NCBI RefSeq assembly: GCF_905475345.1
Contig: NC_066590.1
Coordinates: forward strand, 372,001-436,000
Reading direction: 5' to 3'
From: Vespula vulgaris
Lineage: Eukaryota > Arthropoda > Insecta > Hymenoptera > Vespidae
DNA length: 64,000 bases
Position numbers and translations under genes: made by a program. Of this stretch, positions 51,710 through 64,000 are shown piece after piece; the stretch's first letter is position 1; the number at the start of each line of letters is the position of its first letter. The notes under the pieces were generated by a model. It worked only from the letters and a program-made list of their open reading frames with translations, ran no database searches and was not told where the DNA came from.

Positions 51710-54700
51710 CAGCTATAAAATTCATTGTGTATACACTATCATTGATTATACAGACTATTATTATGATTATAATTACGCACGAAAGTTTAAGCCTCCTTGT
51801 CCTTTAAGACTTCATGACTATTGTTTACGATTTATTATTAACAAAGGAGAAAATGATCTATTAGTATTGTCACAATTATACCCATATTTCCAATTTTCCT
51901 TAACTCCCTAATTTATTCCTTGTTCTTTTAAATTAAAATGTACTTATTCCTATAACAACGAATAGCTAAAGGCCTAGTAATGTTCTCCAGATATGGTTAT
52001 AAATTGAACAAGATATGATGTTGTTTTTATATAAACAAAAGAAATATCATCTATAAATTCCATATGTGAAACAAAAATTGGCAAATTATATCAGATCGTA
52101 AGATTAGTCCATAATACATAGATATTGGTGCAAAATAGTTTCATATAAGTACATAAAGATATTACACAAATAAAATGACTTGCTAATAAAAGTGATCGTA
52201 ATCTAGATAAAGCAATTTTTTTTTTACTTCTATTATGTCGATTAGTAAACGAAATATTAATAGACATATATCTGAAAAACTTTACTCTCTTCCAACTTTA
52301 ATGTTTTATGATAAAACATTAAAAAAATATACATTTTAGTGGCAATTTGAAACATAAATTAATAAAATTAATGAATTAAATCGAAAAATTTTTCTCATGC
52401 AGAATTTATATAATATTAATTCTTTTTTAATGGTGAAAAACTGATTAAGTAGGACAAGGTATACTACACACTGTGTCTTTGTGTGTTACTGCAGGCAACA
52501 CTGATAAAAAAGGAGGATCCATACACTTATACTATGTATAATAATTAATACTAAATAATTGAATTGGCTAAATAATAGCTAGTATGTAATAATTATTATT
52601 CCCAAATGCGTGATCGAATGTTATGATAACATTGTAAATAATACTTATATTATATATAAATATGTGTGTACGTTGGTGCCTATTGAAAACTATGTACACA
52701 CATATTTGTGTGTAAAAAGAATTCATACTTGTATTCTGTATCTGGATGTACTACAATGCCTTGATACAAATTAATGTCAGAGAAAAGCATTGCACATACC
52801 AGGGTATACTGAATGCTATCATTAAAATTATTATGAAGAAGTATTACAAGAAAATTTAGTTAGTGATGCAGGCTATGAAATGCTTACTTGAATATCCAGA
52901 TTCTTTTGATGATTACAAGCAGTCGTTAATAATATACCTTTCGAATATTACATTTTCTGTTATATTTATCGGTATAACGTGACGTGATCACTTCAATTTA
53001 TATGTTATAATCGAAATCGCTAACATAGCACTAATAGTAAAAGGCTGTTATGTTTATTGACAAATTACAGCCTATTTAAAACATTTTAAAATTCATTAAA
53101 TAGCAAAAAGATTATGCACATACTTTTGGTGTGAGCATATGCTATTGTACATAAAATTGTAATGTTTTATTGAGATATTTACCAGATAAAGGTTCTTATT
53201 TCAATTATATTTTACGCGATATAATAAATAAGTTTATTATCTAAATGGGCCGTTACTTGTAATATAAGTACTATTTGGATCTGTATTATACATGTTATTT
53301 AATAATTAGGTGTATATTTGCTTATTATTTAGGAACTAATGCTTATGGCAAATTATAAGGGGAATTACAAGTGACAGATTCTATATCACTGCAATTGCAA
53401 TAAAAATATCTTCATAATAATAAATAACAAAGTAAGCAGCGATGACACCAACAGAAAAAATATTGAAAATTCCAACAAAAATATTTATGAGTTATATTTG
53501 CATAAAACTTGTTTCAGTTCGCATGTTATATGATTTAGACAGTGCTTTTTTTTACTATAATGAATTAACATAGTGACATATATATAAATAAATACAAAAT
53601 AATATGACAGAAGTTAAACTCTAATAGTTAATATGTAAAAGATTATATCTATTTTTGTGCCTCTTTTCTGCATGGCTATGGTACAAAATGCAATGAAAAC
53701 AAGCAATCATTAATATATTTTTATGTGTTTCGTATCAATAATTTTTGTGATAAAAGCAATGTAAATATTATCAAATAATACTAAATATTTTTCTTAGTTT
53801 TCTCTTTCTTTGGAGAATATTTAAGTCAACAAAATATGAGTATTGCCTCCTTGATATATTATTCCAATGTCTCATGAAAACAGGTAATGGGTACAATAGG
53901 ACAACTTAACAATACGTAATTAAAAGTAATTTTGTAACAAATTATTTACCAACAAGTTCAATATTTTATTTACATGCAAGAATCAATGATTTACATGTAA
54001 CTCTTATATTCTATAGATAGGCACTTATTAAATTATATAAAGTAGTGAATGAAATTAACGAAGAAGTATGTAAAATTGAAAAAGTAAACAAAATGGATTT
54101 TATCAGATTGAAATTTTTACTTGTTAAGATCCTTTTCTTTTTTTCTAAAATTGAAAAGTACATAAACAATGTTTACTTTATATTTATTTCAATACTCTGT
54201 GAATTTTATAGAATTTTATTAAAATTTTTTATATAATAACGTTAATCGTTATATGCATTGATTATCTCAAATATAATCTAAACGTAGCGGCCCATTTTGT
54301 CTAAGCTTCGATGATGAAAGAAAAAGACTCATATGACAATAGAAGATTATAAAATTGTGGTTCTTCATGTAGTTTGAATAACGTATTTTCGATGGATTTG
54401 CACGATGAAGAAAATACTACGTCCATATTTTGAATGCGTTAAAATATGTATTATCGAACAAGAAAATTGAGAAGAAATGATACGTGCGAGTAAATTTTCA
54501 AAATTAAACCTATCTCATAACTATTAAACTCATAAATATGTAGCTTTCATTGTCGGCAGAATTTACATCACTGCCACTAAAAAAATTCTTTTTTAGCACA
54601 TACGAGACTGCGGAGTGCAATGTCGTTATAATTATTATAATTATAGACGAGTTTTACGTATGACATTAGGGGAAAAAAATATTCTTGAATATTCATCGGA

Positions 54701-55942
54701 GTAATTCAACATATTTTCATCTTCATCTGTACATTATAATTGTATTGTTGTCTTTGTTGAGCAATTCGACAAATGATTTATGAAAAAAAATATATATATA
54801 AAATGTATATTATCACATTATTATTTTCTATGATTTAAGATATAGTAATAAATCAATCACATAACGCAATATTTGCTCGATATTCCATACATAATAAACG
54901 TGTTTCTTTTCTTTCCTCTTTTTTCGACTCGATTCTTTGACTGTGTATTTATTGTGTGTGTGTATACGAATCTGTTTTTCTTTGTGTACATGTATGTGTT
55001 ATCTTTTTCTTTTTTCTTTTTTAGACGTATTCTTTTTTATAACCATTATATCGTTATTATTTTTATGATTTCACAAAAATCCAGACTAAACACGAACTAT
55101 GTTTTTTAAATGAGTTTGTATCTCGTAGGCGTTCATTTAATCGCTGGAATCTTTTCTTGTCTGGAACATATCTATTAATGAACCGATTCACATAAAGACG
55201 TCTTACTTCTATTAACATTCGGCGAGTCCGTATATCAAATGCATATCTGCCATTTTACAGTATAATAGTTTGAATAATTCATTACCACAGTATCAACTAC
55301 TTATTGTCAAATTGATGCTACAAGAACAAAGCGATATAAGCCCTAAAACACGTCTGACAAACAGCATAGCACAGTTTTGCTGTATCGACTGCTTTCAGCG
55401 AGAGTACAACCAGTAATAATCTTAGTAAACAGATCGAAAAATAATATATATATACAAACAGATCAACTTGGAAACAAGAACAAATAAGCGACATGTTTAT
55501 ATAAACTCTTCACACTGTTTAGTATCCTTTGACTTATCCACCAATGAAATGGAACCCACGTATTACGAAAAATATAATTACAAAACTGAATGTTTATTTA
55601 TTTTATTTATATCAAATCATGTATTAAATCATATATACCAAAATAATATAAAGACATATTTAAAACATATATATTATTTAGATAACTTAATAGCGTTACT
55701 GTTTTATAAAAATTATTTTTTATATAAGTAATTAATGATCAATTTTTTGCAGAGTGTGTGTATGTGTGTGTGTGTGTGTACGTGATGTATGTGTGTATGT
55801 ATACCGCTACGCCATCGTATGATGCGAAGCATGCGTCAAATGCTTGGTAAAAAAACGCGGGTTTTTGATACGTATTATTATAAACATATTATATTATTTT
55901 GTTATATTTTATCAATTTTATTTTTGTTTAAATAATTATTCT
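51710..55942. other. Suv4-20 3' UTR and intergenic region before DDX49
   Basis: 4.2 kb, very AT-rich. The left part is Suv4-20 3' UTR. Open frames at 54045-54236, 54873-55109 and 55468-55731 are short, low-complexity and unsupported. A TG-rich microsatellite lies at 55753-55790. Confidence 0.65.
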
Positions 55943-57818
55943 ATGCAAAAGTGTGAAATGATTTCCAATTGTCAATCATTCACCGATCTAAATCTTAATT
56001 CGTGGATCATTAGTCAATGCAATTCTATGGGTAAAAATAATTACTTTTTGTTTTCTATTTATATACATATATACATATTATAAATTTTTATCATAAATAA
56101 AAGCAGTATTATGTACGTGAAGAACAAATACTTAATTTGATTTGTATACGATCTTTTGTTTATCTAAATTATACCTAACCTTTTTACGCCAAAGAATAAT
56201 TGTTAATTTTATATCTTTACATTTGTAGGATTAAAGAAACCAACGCCAATTCAGCAACAATGTATTCCGCGTATACTTGCTGGCGATAATTGTATAGGAT
56301 GTGCTAAGACAGGAAGTGGTAAAACACTTGCTTTTGCACTTCCTATATTACAAAAATTATGTGAAGATCCTTATGGCATTTTTGCTCTCATATTAACACC
56401 TACAAGAGAACTTGCATTTCAAGTATGTGTTTTATAAAATACTTTTAAAAAACCTTTTATTCATATAGGATTACAATCTATAATATTTGCTATTCACAGA
56501 TAGCTGATCAGTTTGCTGCTATTGGAAAATCAATCAATTTGAAAAAATGTGTAATTGTCGGAGGAATGGATATGATGGTACAAGGTTTAGAATTAGCAAA
56601 AAAGCCACATGTAGTAGTAGCAACTCCTGGACGATTAGCGGATCATATAGAAAGTTGTAATACATTTTCCTTGGAAAAAATTAAGTTCTTAGTATTGGAT
56701 GAAGCTGACAGGTTACTAGGTGGATCTTTTGATGAACAACTAAAAATTATACTTCCAACTTTATCTAAACAAAAACAAGTTTTGTTATTTAGTGCTACAA
56801 TAACGGATGCTCTTGATAAAGCAAAACATCTTGCCCCTGGGAAAGTATGGCAATTATATTTGTATCTATTATGATGTCTATATATATATATATATCATTT
56901 ATTACTACTATTTAAGGTATTCATGTGGGAAGCAAAAGATGAATCTGGTATTGCTACAGTGAAAGAACTTGATCAACGTTATGTTTTATGCCCCAAAGAT
57001 GCTATTGATTCTTTTCTTGTAGAAGTTGTAAGAACATTTCGCATAACAAATGAGACTGGATCCATTATGATATTTACAGATACTTGCAAGTAAGAGATAT
57101 CTGTAGATATATATTTCTTTCAGAAGTGTTTTTGAAATATGTTATTTTTTGCAGGAATTGTCAATTGTTATCTATGACATTGAATGAAGTAGGATTTATA
57201 AATGTTGCACTCCATGCAATGATAAAACAGAAAGAACGTTTAGCAGCTCTTAATAAATTTAAGTCAAATCATATAAAAATTTTGATAGCAACTGATGTCG
57301 CGGCAAGAGGTTTAGATATAACTGGCGTAGAATTAGTAATTAATCATACGATACCAAACGTACCAAAAGAGTATATTCATAGAGTTGGTAGAACAGCAAG
57401 AGCAGGTAAAGGTGGTATGGCAATCAGTTTGATAACACCATATGATATAAAATTATTACATGCGATTGAGGATATTATTGGAACAAAATTAATTGAATAC
57501 AAGATAGATGGTAAGACACTTTCCAATACTAAATTCTGTGTGATGAAAAAATCTATTTTTCTTATATATAACAAAAATTGATCCTTTGTAGACGAAGAAG
57601 TTGTCACAATCTTAACCCAGGTATCCGTGGCAAAAAGAGAAGCAGAAATAAAATTAGATGAAGCTGACTTTTATGAGAAGAAAATAATTAATAAGAGAAA
57701 AAAGTTACTCTTGGAAGGGAAAGACCCGGACGAAATTGATTTAATTTTACAAGAACATAAAAAACGTCGAAAACTCCAAAAAAAAAAAAAAGAAATATCG
57801 CATAATGAAAACAGATAA
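55943..57818 (+). CDS. DDX49: DEAD-box ATP-dependent RNA helicase DDX49 (Dbp45A/Dbp8 type)
   Basis: Nucleolar RNA helicase of ribosome biogenesis. Exons: 55943-56030, 56229-56422, 56500-56844, 56917-57089, 57155-57510 and 57592-57818, giving 460 residues. Motifs in order: Q motif KKPTPIQQQ (32-40), Walker A AKTGSGKT (55-62), PTRELA, GG, TPGR (136-139), DEAD (161-164), SAT (192-194), ARGLD (317-321) and HRVGRTAR (342-349). Identity to human DDX49 is high, including CVIVGGMDM and the tail EIKLDEADFYEKKIINKRK. The start is uncertain: ATG 55943 has a weak context and ATG 55958 (MISNCQSF) a better one with G at -3; the frame stays open further upstream. Near the C-terminus is a run of 14 A at 57778-57791. 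AATAAA at 57851. Confidence 0.95.
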
Positions 57819-58347
57819 TACAGATTGAATTATACATTTCTAATAATGTAAATAAATGTATCTTTATGAAGTATACATTTGTATTTGAAACAACTTGTAT
57901 TACAAAAAAGGTACAAAATCATTCGCAATTACGAATTTAATAAAATTTACATATATTTTAATATATTTTTTGCAAAAATATGTTACAAAGATTTCAATTT
58001 AAAATAGTCACGAATACGTTCAGTCTTAAAAATATATTTCAAAAATACTTATTATTTTAATGTATCCTTTCGCCTTAAGTAATTACGATCGTTTTACTTT
58101 CTGTAGATGATACACAGTATATTCCATTAATGAGATTATATATACGATTTATTTTTAAAAAGTAAAAATTTTTCTATATTAAATTGATTGTATATAAAAC
58201 TGATCTTTTTAATGTGACATTGCACATATAATATTAGTAAATTACATATATAGATACTAAATAACAATGAATGGTGTACATATACCACATAGACATAGAT
58301 GAATATAAAGATGTTAATAATATTTATATTCAATCATCTATTTTAAT
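57819..58347. other. Convergent 3' UTR region between DDX49 and TMEM53
   Basis: Holds AATAAA for DDX49 (57851) and a minus-strand AATAAA (58148-58153) for TMEM53. Nothing else seen. Confidence 0.7.
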
Positions 58348-59692
58348 TTAGCCTTGAGCTGTAATTTTATCTTTATTCTTGATTAAGTTTAACATCCCTA
58401 AAAATGCATGAAGTTCTGCTACATATTCTTTCGGATATTTTCGATAATGTCCTACATGTGGTGATCCATCAAATATTTTGACATAAGTCTGCAATTAAAT
58501 AAATTGAAATTGATTGGAAGAAATATTTGTATTGTTACAAAAATATCCATATCAATGTTTGTCTTTACCTTTATACCTAAAGATTCCCATGAATCCCTTA
58601 CTCTCATGTTACTACTTACTGGTCCCACAGGATCTACATTACTTATTAGAAAAAGTGCTGGACTGCGTATTAAATTTGTATGAAACATCTGACTAGAACG
58701 AAGATAATACTGTGTAGATTGCTTGTAAAATGCTTTCATATGATAGCTAAAAATTCAAAAAAGTTATTAGTTTGGAAATTAATCTACTGCATTATTTTTA
58801 TATTACTTATAGTACATGTTTTTTGTAGCTTACATTAAATATTTTTTTATAATAGATTGCAACAAAGGGTTATTAGGAAATATAGCACGTGGTGTGCCTA
58901 TAACCAATTCGGTAATATCTGCAGCACTGTCCCATACATGACCAATAATTCTATCAATAACATTATTATATTTTTCACGATCGCTATGTACATGAGTTAA
59001 AACTTCACCCCATATATAACCAGCCACAGAAAATCCATGCAACATAATTTGTTGATAATCTTGATTCTCTTGTAAGAATGTCAACAAATCTGCTGCAATT
59101 ATCTACAAATAAAACATATTTGATATAATTATTAAGTGTCATATAATTTATATATTATTTAATTTCATATATATTAACACATTATATTTTTATCTCTTGA
59201 TTCTAAATGATCTGATATAAGATTGTTTAAAACTCACTCTGGATCCTTTTTCAGGCCACATAAGCTGCCATGGAGTGATAGTTACTAATGTAACATCAAA
59301 TCCTTGTTGTAAATACAAATCAGCAAATTTCATAAAGTGTTTCTCTTTAGCTAAAAGCCAACAAATTAAAACTAGCAAAGGTCGTTTTTCTGATGAATTA
59401 GAAGTTTGCACTGTGTATTTTGATACTCTAATATCATTATCATGGGAGATAAACTTTATATTCTTAGTAATCTCACAAGTTGACAACAATCTGGGAGCTA
59501 TTAGCATAATAGCCTATTAATAAAAACGTATTAAAATAATTACTTCTAGTGATTATTTCAAACATATAACATTTAGATAAATTATGAAACAAAAATTATT
59601 ACCATATTTTGTCTATTTATTAATTGTTTGGATTGTAGACGATAATTAAATCGTTTCCATAAAAAGGAAGACATTATTCTTCCATGTATCAT
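58348..59692 (-). CDS. TMEM53: Transmembrane protein 53 homologue (DUF829, alpha/beta-hydrolase fold)
   Basis: Minus-strand exons: 59603-59692, 59238-59513, 58834-59102, 58569-58746 and 58348-58488, giving 317 residues. The family has an alpha/beta-hydrolase fold. In vertebrates TMEM53 sits at the nuclear envelope and has been tied to BMP/SMAD signalling; the biochemical activity is unsettled. Visible features: PLLVLICWLLAKEKHFMKFADLY (the DUF829 opening strand and helix), a nucleophile elbow LHGFSVAG with Ser147, a possible acid in NVDPVG (Asp250) and a possible His in SPHVGHY (His282 or His285). The hydrolase triad thus looks intact, though this is by position only. The first exon is a basic leader with two in-frame ATGs (59692 and 59674), and either could start the protein. 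Confidence 0.88.
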
Positions 59693-60255
59693 TATGGCAA
59701 CAAGAATTTATTCCAATACCTACAATATAATCAGTTTTGAATCGAATAAATTCTAATCGTGATCGCGCACATGTAAAATTATTTCTGCTAAATTTTTTCT
59801 TAGCAAAATAACATGTTCACTTCGGTATATTCCAATTGAGTTTATTGACGTTTTGCGAAAAAGCATCAAAATCGTGAGAAAGATATTTGATTCATAACAA
59901 CTGCTTTCCTATTCCGTCGATGTCCGATAACATAAGGCAGGATCAAAGTCCGATTTTCTACATTTTTAACGTGCTTTTTTTCTATAATCAGACGTAAAAT
60001 CTGATTATTACTTACTCTTTAGATTAAAACACATCAAATTAAGATATAAATACTTGAAGAAAAGTTACGTTGTTGTGTAAACAGCCAATGATACGTTCAA
60101 CAGTTATCATTAAGTTCGTCATATCCTTGTAAATCGTTGCTGATTCGATCCACAAGCCAATTCAAATTAAAATCAACCTACATACCTGCCTATACGAAGG
60201 AACGTAATTTATTTTAAAGATCGTATTTTAACTGCGATCGAACTATACACGAAAA

Positions 60256-60296
60256 ATAATAATAATAACAATAATAGTAGTAGTAGTAGAGTAGTA

Positions 60297-60357
<61 letters not shown>
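60256..60357. repeat. (TAA)n/(TAG)n trinucleotide microsatellite
   Basis: Compound repeat of AAT, TAG and TAA units upstream of TMEM53. Confidence 0.95.
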
Positions 60358-60360
<3 letters not shown>

Positions 60361-63040
60361 CAAATCAGACAGTAAATAAAAAATTTGGAAAATTTGGTGT
60401 GTGCCACATCGAGATGAAAAAAAGTGATCGATTTAAAATACCAAATTGTAAAAATAAGAAAGAAGACGTTGGATAAAGATGCTCTGCGTAATTTGAGATT
60501 AAACTTACGAGATGCAACTCAGTCGACGAAGAAGCATTAGAGCAGACTGCCTTCGACGAGACTTCGACGCATACTAAAAATGATTGTAGCTATATGGATA
60601 TTACGTCTATAGTTGCGTGTCAGTACATACGCACTGTATAATTAACTGCACGATACATAAGCTACAAACAGAATCGCGCATGCTCCTATGTCAACGGACT
60701 ATCGCTTGATATATTAATAAAATAAGAGATTATTATTTTCCATCAAAGATCTATTCTAAACGGATATTAAATGTTTCAATCCGATCTTTACCTTTGATAC
60801 CCGATATACTTTATTTTTTTTTGCAAATTTTATCACATTTCTATCTCTCTTGCGTGAACGTAGTTTTAACTAGCATACAACACTCGTGATTAACAAAGTG
60901 TGAAAGTAAAATTGCCAACATAACGTTTCCCCAATTATTTTTTTAACTTTTACTCCTTGTTACTATGTCCCAATGTTTGAGAAATGCAGCAACCTCGACG
61001 CAATTTGGACGAAATCTATAAAGTAAATATCAATAATTTTATCGGGTTTTGTTGAATGTTTTCTTTGTATCCAATGACCTTCATTGATACATGAATGATG
61101 AATTAATCGTTTATCACGCTTTCGTAACGCGAGAAACATTTAAGACGATAAAATGTTCATTGTTCGTTAATAAACTTCATTTCGTCGCGAGCTTTATTTC
61201 ATCTACGGCATTGGCACGAATAACCAATGTTCTTATCATCATGGATAATTTGCAAATATAAATTTATTATATAATATCATTAATATGACGATATTTGAAA
61301 CGATATATTTATCTCCTAGGCGATAGTATGTTACCAATTTTTAAATGGTTAGCACCGCAAGTATCTCATTTCAAATTGTACAGTCTGTGCAATTGCGCTT
61401 CGTATCGAGCACGGTCTTCCGAAGACCGCATGAATGAGCTAAACTGCAATGCATCATTCGTCTTGGCTCTTTATTTCTATTTCAAGAATACTATGCTTTT
61501 AGTATACATTGAAATATATTATCGGACGTGCTATTTTTTTAAATAACACAAAGTAAATGAAAAACGATATATATATATACACATACATAAAAATTGGTGA
61601 TAGGCATTCATTGTTTTATTACAGCTCTTATATATCGATTATTTAAATATCATTTAAATATTCGTATAATTGTAGATACGTAAATTACACTGTGGACACA
61701 ACATCAAGATAAATTTTATGGATTATTATATACTAATGACAGAAATATTTCGTACTGATTTATATCGAATAATTAATTAATGTGTCCCATTTGCAGTCCT
61801 GAAGAAACATTGTAAATTATTATAACTTAAACAAATTTAACATATATATTAAAATTACAATTTTTACAAAGCTCCAAAATTCAATTTGACGTACGAAATA
61901 TTATTAAATCGTTAAATATTATTAAATCGCTAATAAAGTATTTAACAGATTGCACCAACTATAAATCATGTGCAGTCGATTTAATTTTTCTTTATAACAA
62001 ATATCATGGAGCGTTGCTTCGTGATTTAATAAATTAATAAAAAAGAAAAAAATGTTAAAAAAGTTCTAAAATTACGATATCTTATTGCAATATATATCAT
62101 GGAATTTTATATATTTTATATTTACAGTAATTATATTCCTAAATACGTTCGCATTAGTTTTATTTATATTGGTGCCTTGTATATCGAGTATATGGATGAT
62201 TATATTTATTCATTGATATAGCATTAGAGGTCAAATTCACAATATAATGAAGGATTTACTTTTGTGCCATTAAATATGACATGTTATTGCTGTATTAAAT
62301 GTTGGACTTTGTAGCACGAATTATCTAATTTGTAGCATGAATATTTAACCGATGATAAGATATCTCTCTCCTCTTTTTATGCTGCCCCTAAGCATACCGT
62401 TTAAATTGATTTCGTATAAAATACTCCCTATAAATATATTGCATAATATAATTTTAAATATATATTATTTAGTTGAAGAACTATTATGTGAGAAATAGTC
62501 CACTATTACAAAATTCTATCATTTTTTCTGCACAAATATATATGCGCAATAAGGATAAAGGATATTATTATTTGTAATTATAGTACAGCCCAGCATTTTC
62601 CTCCAATGCTAATCAAACTGATTAAGTTTAGAATGATACACTTGAACACAAGTAGTTCTTCTATGAATATAGTTATACTTAAGATTTTAGATGTCTATTC
62701 ATGATTATTTCATCTAAGAAAGTAATCAATGTATTATAAACCTGTGTATACTAATCGATTGAGATGTCTTAAGCATTCATTTTGCGATATATCTTATATA
62801 ATCATTCTGTGTGTTACGAGAACGATTTTATTATTTACATTACCTTCAATTTTGTATTCTCTAGATATATATTCTCTAATGTTATCATATTTTGAAGATT
62901 AAACTGATTCGTATATAACAGATACATACGTATATATGTATTTGGTACATGAAGATCTATAAAAGAGGTCATAAATTTATACCAAAAGATAGTTAGTGTA
63001 CTATAAACTTTTGAAATAATTAGCAGTAGCATGAGTAATT

Positions 63041-63044
<4 letters not shown>

Positions 63045-63106
<62 letters not shown>
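63045..63106. repeat. (TA)31 microsatellite
   Basis: Uninterrupted AT dinucleotide run of about 62 bases. Confidence 0.97.
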
Positions 63107-63108
<2 letters not shown>

Positions 63109-63915
63109 CAGAAAACATTATATAGGATACAGTAACATTAGTTTGAAATTGCTGCTTCTGTACCACCTTGAATTGACTTAATAATACTGTTAATAAAAGA
63201 AAAAAAGAAAAAAAAAGAAAAAAAAAGAAAAAAAAAGAACAAGTTATTTTCATATTAAAAAATATCTATGAGATTATCGATGATATGTAAATATTACGAA
63301 TTGTTAAGATAAATTCAAATTTTCAAATAATGATTTTTAACTAATGCTATTGCTATTTTTATGTACTGGTAATATAAATATGTTACATATACCCGTAACA
63401 ATTCGAATATATATGTATATATATGTATATAATATTTATATACATTACTTATAATGGCAGCGTTATTGAATTAATGAAACAGAAAGCATTAAAACAACAT
63501 TAGCAAAAAATATTTCTTTACAACAGTCACTTTTAAGTGGCAGTATAAACATTGCACAAAACGTGTGTTATTACCTAGTCATCCCTGTACTTACTATGTT
63601 ATCAATGGCAGTATAAGTCAACGTATCAGCGTATTTATGTACATTATGCTGTCTCCTATCTCATATAAATAGTATATAAACTGTAAGCACATTTTACACG
63701 TGTAATACATAATATACGGGATTCCTTTGACTGATTATGATCGTGTCCATCTTAATTGGAGCATTAATTTGTTATGCGATATTGACAGTTTTTGATAATT
63801 CATTAAGAAATTATTTGTGAATTCTTACTTTTGTCATGACTTAGTATTTTTTCGCTATATTATACTATGCTAATTATATACATGTTTCCAACACCAGTCG
63901 ACCTTGAGCTGGTTC

Positions 63916-64000
63916 TCAGAAAGCTTCCACAAAACTTGCGGGAAAAAGACCGGTGCGTCCAGTACGTTGTTGCGTCCCTTTATACCATCCATCATCACGT
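63916..64000 (-). CDS. POSH: POSH (Plenty of SH3s; SH3RF-type E3 ubiquitin ligase), C-terminal end only
   Basis: The minus strand from the right edge is open for 28 codons to a TGA at 63916-63918 and reads DDGWYKGT...RTGLFPASFVEAF. This is the second half of an SH3 domain ending right at the C-terminus, which matches the fourth, C-terminal SH3 of POSH/SH3RF proteins (DGWYKGT, RTGLFPGSFVE). POSH is a RING and multi-SH3 scaffold of JNK signalling, so the RING and first three SH3 domains should lie beyond the window. Only about 27 residues are visible, so other SH3 proteins are not fully excluded. Composition is markedly more GC-rich than the adjacent sequence, as expected for coding DNA. Confidence 0.75.
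   Translation of the reverse strand, partial: RDDGWYKGTQQRTGRTGLFPASFVEAF

Larger units (their letters stand above)
59693..63915. other. TMEM53 upstream region and POSH 3' UTR
   Basis: 4.2 kb with no supported gene. Contains a (TAA)n/(TAG)n repeat at 60256-60357, a long (TA)n repeat at 63045-63106 and a GAAAAAA repeat at 63199-63239. The right part is presumably POSH 3' UTR. The open frame at 61295-61546 has no domain I recognise. Confidence 0.65.

Noticed and set aside
61295..61546. 83-codon plus-strand open frame with several Cys
   Set aside because: No signal peptide, no splice partners, no known motif. The Cys spacing is not reminiscent of any peptide family I know.

Overview
This is insect nuclear DNA: very AT-rich, full of short GT-AG introns (often 60-100 bp), packed with dinucleotide and trinucleotide repeats, and coding for conserved metazoan proteins. 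The small introns, AT-rich background, many simple repeats and protein flavour suggest an aculeate hymenopteran, most likely a bee; the species cannot be named from sequence alone. All gene models below were assembled by hand from exon frames and splice sites. Every complete model closes with a whole number of codons.

Layout, left to right: the 3' part of the dynactin p150/Glued gene (+, 400-8931, 5' end off the window); casein kinase I alpha (-, 11593-15888); mitochondrial ATP synthase subunit b (+, 17208-18553); golgin-84 (+, 19570-21754); ARMC8, a GID/CTLH ubiquitin-ligase subunit (+, 22950-25968); ICA1/ICA69, an arfaptin-homology (BAR-type) protein (-, 26790-29020); a long gene-poor stretch leading to a small secreted-peptide gene that I read as an elevenin neuropeptide precursor (+, 34082-39825, with a 5.1 kb intron); a FASTK-family mitochondrial RNA-binding protein (+, 40675-43213); the mitochondrial ornithine carrier (-, 44027-45533); the histone H4K20 methyltransferase Suv4-20 (+, 47600-51709, with a 5' UTR exon near 46.8 kb); the DEAD-box helicase DDX49 (+, 55943-57818); TMEM53 (-, 58348-59692); and the last codons of POSH/SH3RF (-, from 63916 off the right edge).

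Most genes are housekeeping genes for transport, mitochondria, Golgi structure, chromatin and ribosome biogenesis. They are arranged as convergent and divergent neighbours, with no operon-like logic. The exception is the elevenin-like locus. It is CpG-rich, has a textbook TATA/initiator promoter and lies in roughly 10 kb of otherwise non-coding DNA, as expected of a cell-specific neuropeptide gene.

The points most worth a second look are the elevenin-like precursor, whose exons are too short to stand out alone; three GC-AG introns among about 72 inferred introns; an extra in-phase basic exon in dynactin; a 91 bp mariner-type MITE; and a 12-codon upstream ORF in Suv4-20 whose stop codon is created by splicing.
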